From Thecamonas trahens ATCC 50062 (Eukaryota; Apusozoa; Apusomonadida; Apusomonadidae): a stretch of 60,681 nucleotides of DNA. Numbering within the stretch: position 1 is the stretch's first letter; each line of letters starts with the position of its first letter. Where the stretch lies: contig NW_013657657.1 of assembly GCF_000142905.1 (NCBI RefSeq), positions 338,618 through 399,298 on the forward strand, read 5' to 3'. This document shows, one piece after another, positions 25,830 through 35,167 of the stretch. The notes below the pieces were generated by a model, which made no database searches, had not been told where the DNA came from, and was given only the letters and a program-made list of their open reading frames with translations. A program made the translations under genes and the position numbers.

Positions 25830-28800
25830 ATGGCGTTGCAAGTGGGCCTCCTGTTGGCTGCCATGCTGGTGGCCACGGCAGCACACGCTGCCGCATGGGG
25901 ACAAGCTGACCTAGCCGCCCATCCCTTTGGCTACCCCGTTGGTCCTTCTCTCGGTACCTTCCCCTTTTCGCCCTCCCTGCCACTGTTCCCCCCCCCCCTT
26001 TCCCCCGCCAGCGACTCCCGTGTGCGTGCGTGGATGTCACCTGTGGGCTTTTCTCCGCCACCGCAACCCCTGCCCCCCCCCCCCCCCGCCTCCCTTTTTT
26101 CGTGTCTTTTTTTTTTCCTCGTGGCCATCTTAGTCACCTGCTTACGTATGCGTACTCACTCACCACGCACATTTACCTGATGATCTTGGCTCTGGGGAAC
26201 GGCCGCGGTCTGTTTGGTATGGGCTGTCATCGGCGGTATTATTTGCCATCTACAATGTCACGCTGCTCATGATTGCTTGATCTGTCACTCGAGACAGTGG
26301 CGGGCGACGGGACCACGTTTCCTGCGACGACGCTGGATCCGTGCTCGGAAAAGACGTTCACTGTCTTTGCCAATGTCACACACCTGCCCGAGTACCTCGA
26401 GGTCCAGGTCGAACTTAGTAGCCCTGCTGTGGGCACCAACACGGTGACCGTGCAGATGGTCCGCGCGCTGTCGGCTGGCTCGAGCGACGTCGTGCCGATT
26501 CCGGAGCTCGTGTGCACGGTTGCGGACGGCAAGACACAGTGCAATGCGCCGCTACGGGTGGCGTGCCAGTACGCGGCGACCAACAACTCGGTCTACTACG
26601 TCACCGTCTCGACACAAAGCGACGGTACGCTCCCAGTCACTTTCACCCTCAGCGCTAACGTCGACTCGGTGACCATCGTGCCGATGGCCATCGACAAGGC
26701 TACGAGCGCAACGGCCGCCCAGCCGACGCCGACCATCCTTGCCCAGGAATATATGTTCTTCTCAGTCGACATCGACGCCAAGGCCATTGCCGCTGGCTCG
26801 CAGCTCAACTTTACCGTCCACCAGGCTGCCGCCAACCAGTTTGCGGCTGCTTATATCAACCACGATGCACTCGCCTGCGCTGAGGGCGTCGCATGCTCGC
26901 TTCCTGTCCACTACTCGGACGGATGCACCTTTGCCGGCAACGCAAAGTGCACGTTTTACGTCGACACCTGTTCGCTTGTGGCCCACGGCGCCGGCACGTA
27001 CGTCGTCGCCCTCAAGGTCGCCACCGCAGGTTCCACCTTTACCATCACGCCTGGTGTCTCGCAGCCGGCTGTCATGCCGCTTCGGTCAGGCGTGCCAGTC
27101 GTTGCCGCACTTCCGGACACCAAAACCATTGCACTTTACTACCTCGATGTTCACGCTCCCGTCGACGTCGCCACCCTGACTATCGAAGTGACCCAGGTCG
27201 AGAACGGTGTCGTCAAGGTCGGTCAGGCGTTTGAGGCGCTGCCGTTCGAATCCTGCGCCACCCACGGTGGGAGCGACACCTCGGTTGTCTGCGCCGCCGC
27301 AGACGCCTTTTGTCACGCCACCACCCAGGGCTGCAAGCTCTTTGTCGGTCGTTATTACTTTGGCGTCCAGGCAACAACTCTCAATGTCGCCAACCGCGAC
27401 GTTACCTATGTCATCGAGGCCACCGCCGTGAGGCGCGATGGAACCATCCGGCTCTCGTCGGGCGCGCCCGCGCTGCCGCAGACTGTCCAAGCCACGGCGT
27501 ACAAGTTCTACGAGCTTCCTCAGAGCCGCGGCGAATGGATGGACGTCCACCTCTACCTCGACTCGACGCCCGACCTGCCGGGCCTCACGCTGTACATCAA
27601 TCCCGGCGCACTCGCCGGTGCCGGTCCGCAGTCGGCTCTCTGCTACGACCACGTCCAGCACTGCTCGGTAAGCGCAGGCAACAATCCCGGGTGCACCCTT
27701 CAGATCTCGCAGTGCGACCTCGGGTCTTCCCCTTGGTTTGCGTCGGTCGTCGGCAATGTGGGCAACTTTTATGGTGACCCCATCGCGTACACTATCGAGT
27801 ACTCAGTCCGCTCCGCCATCGCCCTCTCGCCTGGCTACGTCAAGCCACAGTCATTTGCCGTCAAGGCTGGCATCTACGACCATTACGTCATCAACGAGCC
27901 GTGGCTCGGCAAGGAAGTTGTCGTCGTCCTCAACGCCACGCTCTCGTCGGTTGACTACTTTATCAACTACGGCTCGCTCGCCGGTGAGTGTCCGTGCTAC
28001 CACTCTATCACTTCAGGCTCGCTCGACGCTCAAGGCGGCACCCGCGACTCGATCGCCATCCCGCTCAACAACTGTGGCAACGCGCCCGGGCACGGCAAAA
28101 TCTACATCGCCATCCGTGGCACAGACCAGGCCTCGCAGTACTCCAAGTACATTGTGAGCTATGAGATCCACGAGGCGTACGTCCCGCGCCGACTTTCAGC
28201 CGGCACGACCCACGATCTGGTGCCTGTCGGCGACTCCGTCCAGTACTGGGAGGCCACCCGCCCGCCTTCAGACGCCTTCCTCCGTGTTGCCATGAGTGGC
28301 GGCATCGGCGGCGTTGTGGTCCTCGTTGACGACGCCGAGAATCCCGGGTGTCGTCCCTCGCAGAGCGTCGGCTACTGTCTCCCTGAGCTCGGCCTCGGCT
28401 CCGAGTGTCTGGTCGTTGTACCACCGTGCGAGCTTGCGTCGACCTCTTCTGTCGTTCTCGCTACCAGCGGAACCGCAGCTGCAGGCTATGGTCTGCAGTA
28501 CTCTTACGTCCACCCGCAGGTTGTCCGCCTCTCGTCGGGGCGGCCCGAGGCTGCACGCCTCGGCTACGGGGTGCCCGCGCGGTACAGCATCAATGTGCCC
28601 AACAATGCGTTCTCGTCGGTCGTCATCGAGCTCTACCTTGATGCCGGGCAGCAGGGAACGGCAACAATGTACGTCTCCCACGGCGAGGTGCCCGGCGCCT
28701 CTCCGTGCTTTGACGCCCAGCACGAGTGCTCCACCAGCGAGCGCTGCGCTATCGTGTTGGACCCGTGCCAGGTCGCTCCCGGCGACTACTACATCGCGCT

Positions 28801-30778
28801 CCACTCCGAGTTCAACCAGGCCAACATCGCCGACCTCGGCTACACCATCAAGGCCACCGTCAGTGACGCAGTGGTCAAGGCCTCCGGCCCGGCCCCGTTC
28901 TCGGTCTCGCTCTTCGAGTCGCAGGTTGTTTACGTCACCTACGAGACCTCGGACGTCGCCAGCAAGCACGGCTCGGTCTACTCGGTCGAGGTCGGCAACG
29001 TGGCCGATGGCAGTCTTGCCATTGACATGTTCTACGGCGCGCCGCAGGAAGACTGCAAGTGCCTCGTCTATGCCCAATCGCAAAGCCTGTCGACGTCGAC
29101 AGCCTTTGGCTACTTTGACGTCGACTACTGCCAGGTCAACTCGCGCTCAGTGGTGACTTTCAAGCTAGAGGCGACTACCGTCAAGTCAGCGCCGCAAACG
29201 CTGCGCCAGCTTGGCGCTACTCTCACCTTTGCTGATCGTCAGCACACCGTTGTTCCGATTGAGGTTGGCGTCGCCTCGGACGCGGTCTCGCTCGCCAACC
29301 GGCAGTACGTCATGTACCAGGTCACGTCCGCTAAGCCGGTCCTGGCCGCCGCCACCTCGCCGCCGCCGCCGCCCGCGGTGCCCAAGATCACCACCGTTAC
29401 TGTCGACAACGTCTCGCCGTACCAGGCTGGTGTGATCGAGGTCTGGGCCGGGTTTGACTCGCCTGCCACCGCCTCCTGCTCGCTTCGCAGCCTTTGCTCT
29501 GGCGTTTCCAACTGCTCGGTCCAGATCTCGCCGTGTGAGGAGAACATTCACGCGGGCAAGCCGCTCTTTGTCTCGGTCCGGGCGACGACGGCGACCACAA
29601 CGCCGGTGACGGTCACGACCATGGTGTCCCAGGATGAAGTGCGCAAGCTCGCGCCGAGTGCGACGCAGACCATCACTCTCCAGGCTCCGCGGTCAACGGT
29701 CGTGGCACTCGACGCGGTCCTCGCCGTCAACTCGGCGTTCCGGGTCGTCGGCCAGAGCGTCGTCAACGGCGACGTGCGGCTGCGGATGCTGCCTTCGCTC
29801 TGCCAAATCGGCGATACGAGCCAGTCTTGTGTCATCCTCGACGGCGGGGAGTCATGCTCGATCTCAGCCTCGCCGTGCACTGCATACATGTCGCCGGACA
29901 CCGCAGGCACCTTTTATGTCAGCGTCGAGGCGCTCAAGGGTTCCCCGAGCGTTACGCTCGAGTTCCAATCTGCCGTCGTGCAGACTACGAGCCTGTCCCA
30001 GGGCGTGAGTCAGTCGGGCACTCTCCTGCCGCAAGCATGGACCTCGTACTACATGACCACGACGGGCTTTGGCCTGGCCAAGACTCAGCGGCTCGCCATC
30101 ACCGTGACGCCGACCTCGGGCGCGAGCGACCTCAAGGTCTATCTCCGCAAGGGCGAGCTGGCCTCCAACTACGTCTGCGCCTCGGCCGAGTGCGAGACCA
30201 GCAAGGAGACGAGCGGCAAGTGCGAGATGGCGGTCGGCGCGTGCTGCCTCGAGCCAAACACCAACTACTTTGTCTCGATTCTCAACGCGCACCAGGTGGG
30301 CACAGACGGCACCACCTTTGACATTGTTGCCACCCAGACATCGGCGGCGTCGACGCCGCAGGCGCTCCAGCTCACGCCCAACCCGACAACGGCTCAGCTC
30401 CAGCCGCAGGTCTACTCCGAGTACTCGTTCTCGCTCGACGGAACGGCAGAGTACGGCTCCTCGGTGACGATTGTGGTCAACACGACCGAGTTTCGTGGCA
30501 GCGCCGTCGACGTCTTTGTGGCCAAGGGCGAGGTGGCCGGCGCCGGGACGGTGGTGCAACCGGCCAACCCGCCAGCGTGCTTCACCTCGTTTGCGCAGTG
30601 TGAGGGCAAGGCCGAGTGCGTGGTGCAGCTCTTTGCCGAGTGTCATGGTGTCGACGGCGTGCCGACGCTGACCCAAGGCACCTACTACGTCGCAGTGCGG
30701 CCGAGCACTGGCGGCGCGCCGCCGCCACAGAGACAAACGCCTGCTCGGCCACCGGCCACTCCGACGCGTACTTGCTAA
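25830..30778 (+). CDS. Giant type I membrane protein, N-terminal part (exon 1 plus repeats 1-12)
   Basis: A signal peptide is encoded from the ATG at 25830 (MALQVGLLLAAMLVATAAHA, then AAWGQ). The large ORF that follows opens only at 26273 with TTG, right after an in-frame stop, so an intron is required. A phase-consistent candidate is 25954-26297 (GT...AG), which joins codon GTG. The ORF then encodes about 1,490 residues of tandem domains of about 120-130 residues, each with a beta-sandwich-like pattern, an early Cys and a C-x5-6-C pair (CTFYVDTC, CTLQISQC, CLVVVPPC, CAIVLDPC, CSVQISPC, CSISASPC), followed by a Y-Y/F-x-V/A-V strand. They resemble pre-peptidase C-terminal (PPC) domains. The reading frame ends at TAA 30776-30778 inside an inverted duplicate; the same frame resumes beyond it. 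Confidence 0.75.
25954..26297 (+). other. Candidate intron (344 nt) of the giant gene
   Basis: It begins GTACCT and ends GAGACAG, is phase 1 at both ends, and removes the stop codons between the signal-peptide exon and the repeat ORF. It contains C and T runs (26072-26119). A second good 3' site (CATCTTAG at about 26127-26134) and a GTATGC at about 26147 leave room for a two-intron model with a tiny internal exon. The 5' site is a weak consensus. Confidence 0.4.
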
Positions 30779-30810
30779 TCTCGCAATACTCGACCACGAT
30801 CTCGCTCGGC
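30725..30810 (-). repeat. 86-bp inverted copy of 32515-32600, with in-frame stop
   Basis: This segment is the exact reverse complement of 32515-32600 in the same gene, as far as I can compare by eye. It sits where ORF 1 ends and ORF 2 begins. With one extra base (30811) the addition is 87 nt, so the frame is preserved on both sides, and the only obstacle is TAA at 30776-30778. Confidence 0.9.
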
Positions 30811-33800
30811 TGCTGTTGGCACTCCCGTGAGCACCACTGTTGCGCCAGGCGTCAACGCCCAGTTTGTGAGCGAGGTTGTGGCGCCAAACGCACCGTACAC
30901 GACACTCGAGCTCGACGTCGCTCTTCACACCACCGGCGGCTCTGCGCAGGTGTATGTCAACACCGGGCCGTGGCTCTCGGCCGGACCTGCCAAGCCGTAC
31001 TCATCCGGACCTGCGGGCGTGGCGCTTGCCGGCCTCGCCTCTACTTCGGCATGCTTTAGCGCATCGCCTGCGGTCGGCACCACTTGCACGGCCGGTACGC
31101 CGTGCAAGATCAGCGTGCCGCTCGCGTTCTGCGGCGGTATGATGGTCCGGGTCGGCGTGGTGGGAGGAGCAGGCGCGTCGACCGACGTGACGCTCACGCT
31201 TACCGCCAGTGGTAGCTCAATCATGCTGGCATCGGGTGCGACAGTGGCGCTGCCGGCAGCCTCTGGCGACACGTACTACGAGATTCTGCGCGAAGAGCTC
31301 GAGTACGCGGTGGTGGCTGTCGGCGCCAACTCGGATGTCACAGTCGCAACTTCGGGTGAGCAGGTCTGCTTTGGCCTCGGCCCGCAGTTCCCGAGCCTCT
31401 CGTGCACGACGTCGACCAATGGGACGTGCTCCAAAGTGCTGACGGTGTACGAAACGAGCTACAACTCGGTGTGGTTCAAGGCGACGGTTGCAGGCACGGC
31501 GCCGCCGACGCCGCCACCCAGCCTAACTGTGACCACACGTCCGCTGCCTATCGTGCCGCTAGCGGCGGATGGAACGATCCACCAGCTGTACGGAAAGGCC
31601 GAGACTGCGGTGGCGTATGCGTTTGAGGTGCCGGATGGCTGGGTCGCTCCCGGCCAATCGCTTGTCCTGAGCGTGGGTGCGCCAAGCTGCGGCAGCATGA
31701 GCGTGTACGTGTCAGCGGATGAGATCGGCGGTCAGCTGCAGTCGATGCAGAGCTGCAGCAGTGGGTGTAACGTGACGCTCGCAAGCGCATGCGGCGCCCT
31801 CAGCAGTTCGGTCTCGGGGCGGACATACTACGCAACCGTTGTTCTCGAGTCGACCGACTTTCCGCAGTATGCCGAAGTGGAGACGGTCTTCAGCCTCCAG
31901 CTCCGGCGCGAGGGCGACGTCACCAGCTTTGGCGCGCTGTATCTTGGCGGGGCGAGCCCGGCTGCCGATAGCTCCGGCCAGATGCTGAGCTACACGTACG
32001 GGCTGACCGGTAAGGTTGTGTCGAACTTTGAGTCGCTTGTGGTCAAGCTGGCGCTGCCGGACGACGCGCGCGGGGTCGGGGCTCTGACTGCAGCAGTGGG
32101 CACGCCTGTGCGCGGCTGCGCAACGTCGCCCAAGAGCTGCACAGTCCAGGTTGGCGAGCGCGAGTGCTCGATCTCGTTTGCGGTGTGCGAGCTGCAGCCG
32201 GCGGCGACGGCGCTCGACGCGTTGTACGTGACAAGCTACGAAGTCGACGGAAGCGGTCAGCTGGCAAATGCGTCCATTTGGCTCCTTCCGGACTTTGGAT
32301 TTGTGCAGGAGATCCGTCGAGACAGTGAGTTTAGTGGAGTGATTTACTCGACGTCGAGCGAGGCGTATGTGGTGCCGCTGGAGAACAACCGGCTTGTGGA
32401 TGCGCCCGAGTTCCAGCTCTCGCTGGCTCTGGAGACGTTTGGCATGCCCGGCGTGCTTGGACTTGCGGCGGCAGCGAAGCCGTCGCCGCAGTGCGTGACG
32501 CCTGCAGGCTCGCTGCCGAGCGAGATCGTGGTCGAGTATTGCGAGATTAGCAAGTACGCGTCGGAGTGGCCGGTGGCCGAGCAGGCGTTTGTCTCTGTGG
32601 TCGCCAACGCGCCGGGCAGTGCCGAGCTTGTGCCGTATGCACTGAGCGCGCAATTTGCGCCCGAAGTGATACGGGTGGGCGCCGGGCCAACGTGCTACAC
32701 TATGGGGGAGAGCGGGACGATGTACTTTGAGTCGACGCTTGCGCGCGGCGCGGTTCGGCTGTGGGCCAATGTGACGAGCTCTGCAAGCGACGTCACGCTG
32801 CATGTCAACGTGGGCCGGCTGGCGTCGGCCACGTGCGGCTACGTGTCGTGCAACGTGGCGAGCGGGGCGTGGGAGGGCAACTCGTGTGTGGCCGAGGCCG
32901 AGTGCCCCCTGCTCCAGCCTGTGAGTGGAAAGCATCTGCCTGGTTTCATGACGGTGAATGCGAGTCCGGGCACCAAGTTTGTGCTCTCGTCCGGGGTGGT
33001 GGCGCTCAAGTCTATCCAGAAGCGGGTGGTGATGGCGGAGCCGCTGCAGATCGAGGGCGCTGGCGAAGCGGACGTGTACTACGAAGTCTCGCTTCCAAAC
33101 GAGGTGCGGTCGGCGACGACGGCGCTGGTGGTGTGGGCCGTCGGGCTGGACGATGTGACGTACTCGGCGTATCCGTTCCCGACCAATGGCGAGCAGTGCG
33201 GGATTGCCGGCGAAGCATCGATGGCGACGAGTTGCGTCGGATCCGCTGGGCTGGAGCGGGTGTGCTACGCCATCGAGCCGTGCTCGTGGTCTTCGGGTAA
33301 GATCTGGCTCCACCTCAAGAAGACGGCGCCGCTGACAAGCTGGCCGTACAACGAGACGTTCACGGCGGCGTGGAGCGTCGCCGTAAGCGTGGTCGACTAC
33401 GTTAACCTCGGTGCGGCGCACGCGCTGGATCCGACTGGGGCGAGCGTGGAAGTTGTGGGCATGCCCGGCAAGCTGGCTGCGTTTGAGGTGGATGTGAGCA
33501 AGGTCGATGCGTTCCGCGAGCACCTGCATTTTGCAGTGAGTGGGCTCAACGCAGGCAGCCTGTGGAGTGCGGTGTATGTGACGCCGATCGACGGTGCGGG
33601 CCACGGGTGTGCGCCGGTTGGTGATGGCGCCGGAGTTGTGACGACGACGGGCGGTAGAAGTCACAACCTAACGGTGCCGGTCTGCCGGTTTGCGGCAACC
33701 AAGTACTACGGGCTTGTGCTGCCGCTCACGGGAGCGACGACCGAGTGTGGGACGGTGTCGTACACGATGGGCGCGCGAGTGGAGACGCATCTTCCTGTGA

Positions 33801-35152
33801 CTCAGGTGAGCGCCAAGCTCGGGCAGAACGTCGGAGTGAGCCTCAACGGCGGCGGCGCCGGTGTGACAGTGCAGTACGACCGCAGCGCTGGTGGGTGGCT
33901 CAACGAGCAGGCGCTGGTGGTGGATGTGGCGCCCAAGAGCGGCGTTCAGATCCATGGCTCTGTCATCCGGCAAGGCGGGCTGGAGCCGGACTACGAGCTG
34001 TGCGAGGTGGCGCTGGAGGGCAGTCAGTACGTGACGGTCATTCCGTCGTGCCTCATTCGGGCATCGAACAATGCCGAGTCGCAGGTTATGGTGCGGGTGT
34101 TTGGCGAGTCGAGCGTGATTGCTACGGCGCCTGCGCTGGCCAACGTGACGGTGCGTGCGGCGCGGTACGAGGTAATGACGTCGGGCCGGACGTACAGCGG
34201 CGAGCTGGGATGGCGTGAGGGCGACGCAAGCTGGCTCGACACCAAGCTGTATCAGGCCAAGATCAGCGGCGGAGCGTCCACAGGAGTGGTGGTCGACGTT
34301 GGTGAGGGCGGTGGCAAGGTGATGGTCGAAGTGCGACCCGGCGGGTGCTTCAACGACTACAGCGCGCCCGACAAAGGCTCGGGGTACATGGAGAACTCGG
34401 CGGTGTTCGAGTGCTACGGCGGTAGGTGCGTGTTTTCGTTTGATCGGCTGTGGACAACACCGACAGCAGCAGGCCAGAGCGATATGCTGTACAACATCCT
34501 CGTGCGTGGCGCGCGGACCAAGTACAGCCTGACGGTGGGCAACGGGCGGGGCAACTGCGGCAGGCATCGGTCGGCGTTCTGCGGCGCGGCCGCCAACTCG
34601 TGGCGGTGGCTTGACGATGCATCGCAGAACGACGGCGCCGAGCAACTGTTCACCAAGCTCTACTGCGCCTTCCACAAGTGCGGCTCGCAATGTCCTGTCG
34701 AGGTGAGCAAGCGGTGCAACGATACGCTGCGCGCGTTCGCTTGCGCGACAACGTACCCCGGATGCGATAGCCACGGCCTTCTCACGCCGCCGTGCCTCTC
34801 GCTCTGCACAGCGGTGGAAAAGGCTTGCGGCGAGAAGTTTGCGGCGGTCAGGCTGGAGCAGTACGACTGCACACATAACTACTTTACGCAAAAGGGCCCG
34901 TGCACTGGGCTGCCGTCGACCGGCGCTGGCTCCAGCGGGCTCTCTGCGGGACTCATCGTCCTCATTGTCCTTTCAGTGCTGGTGGTGCTCGGCGCGGCCG
35001 GTGCGGCAGTCGTCTGGTTCCTCCGGCGGCGGCAGCGGAGTGATGGCTACGAGCCCGTGCCGAGCGACGAGGCGATCAACGCGCCGACACCGACGCCTGT
35101 CAACGACCCTGGCCCGCCTCCTGCCGGCGAGGTGGTGCCGGCCGAGGCCTGA
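30779..35152 (+). CDS. Giant type I membrane protein, C-terminal part (repeats 13-22, Frizzled-type CRD, TM, tail)
   Basis: This continues the frame of the upstream part; the ORF has no ATG near its beginning (the first non-stop codon run starts with GTG at 30827), which argues that it is the same gene. Ten further repeats carry the C-x5-6-C signature (CSISFAVC, CYAIEPC, CKISVPLAFC). Near the C-terminus a cysteine-rich domain (about 34555-34905) has the Frizzled pattern C-x8-C-x6-C...C-x3-C-x6-C (RCNDTLRAFAC, ATTYPGC, PPCLSLC, TAVEKAC). A transmembrane helix (LSAGLIVLIVLSVLVVLGAAGAAVV region, about 34940-35020) is followed by RRRQR stop-transfer residues and a Pro-rich tail of about 40 residues. 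It is a probable surface adhesin or receptor. The stop TGA is followed by GTAAA, 15 bp from the convergent kinase stop. Confidence 0.85.
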   Translation, partial: SRNTRPRSRSAAVGTPVSTTVAPGVNAQFVSEVVAPNAPYTTLELDVALHTTGGSAQVYVNTGPWLSAGPAKPYSSGPAGVALAGLASTSACFSASPAVGTTCTAGTPCKISVPLAFCGGMMVRVGVVGGAGASTDVTLTLTASGSSIMLASGATVALPAASGDTYYEILREELEYAVVAVGANSDVTVATSGEQVCFGLGPQFPSLSCTTSTNGTCSKVLTVYETSYNSVWFKATVAGTAPPTPPPSLTVTTRPLPIVPLAADGTIHQLYGKAETAVAYAFEVPDGWVAPGQSLVLSVGAPSCGSMSVYVSADEIGGQLQSMQSCSSGCNVTLASACGALSSSVSGRTYYATVVLESTDFPQYAEVETVFSLQLRREGDVTSFGALYLGGASPAADSSGQMLSYTYGLTGKVVSNFESLVVKLALPDDARGVGALTAAVGTPVRGCATSPKSCTVQVGERECSISFAVCELQPAATALDALYVTSYEVDGSGQLANASIWLLPDFGFVQEIRRDSEFSGVIYSTSSEAYVVPLENNRLVDAPEFQLSLALETFGMPGVLGLAAAAKPSPQCVTPAGSLPSEIVVEYCEISKYASEWPVAEQAFVSVVANAPGSAELVPYALSAQFAPEVIRVGAGPTCYTMGESGTMYFESTLARGAVRLWANVTSSASDVTLHVNVGRLASATCGYVSCNVASGAWEGNSCVAEAECPLLQPVSGKHLPGFMTVNASPGTKFVLSSGVVALKSIQKRVVMAEPLQIEGAGEADVYYEVSLPNEVRSATTALVVWAVGLDDVTYSAYPFPTNGEQCGIAGEASMATSCVGSAGLERVCYAIEPCSWSSGKIWLHLKKTAPLTSWPYNETFTAAWSVAVSVVDYVNLGAAHALDPTGASVEVVGMPGKLAAFEVDVSKVDAFREHLHFAVSGLNAGSLWSAVYVTPIDGAGHGCAPVGDGAGVVTTTGGRSHNLTVPVCRFAATKYYGLVLPLTGATTECGTVSYTMGARVETHLPVTQVSAKLGQNVGVSLNGGGAGVTVQYDRSAGGWLNEQALVVDVAPKSGVQIHGSVIRQGGLEPDYELCEVALEGSQYVTVIPSCLIRASNNAESQVMVRVFGESSVIATAPALANVTVRAARYEVMTSGRTYSGELGWREGDASWLDTKLYQAKISGGASTGVVVDVGEGGGKVMVEVRPGGCFNDYSAPDKGSGYMENSAVFECYGGRCVFSFDRLWTTPTAAGQSDMLYNILVRGARTKYSLTVGNGRGNCGRHRSAFCGAAANSWRWLDDASQNDGAEQLFTKLYCAFHKCGSQCPVEVSKRCNDTLRAFACATTYPGCDSHGLLTPPCLSLCTAVEKACGEKFAAVRLEQYDCTHNYFTQKGPCTGLPSTGAGSSGLSAGLIVLIVLSVLVVLGAAGAAVVWFLRRRQRSDGYEPVPSDEAINAPTPTPVNDPGPPPAGEVVPAEA

Positions 35153-35167
35153 GTAAACATCAGTCTT

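Noticed and set aside
30768-30831. Intron removing the stop in the giant gene (GTACTTGCTAAT...GTGAG)
   Set aside because: The exon phases do not match, and the sequence is explained by the inverted duplicate.
31712-33664. 650-codon minus-strand ORF opposite the giant gene
   Set aside because: It is a His/Arg-rich shadow of the repeat-protein frame.
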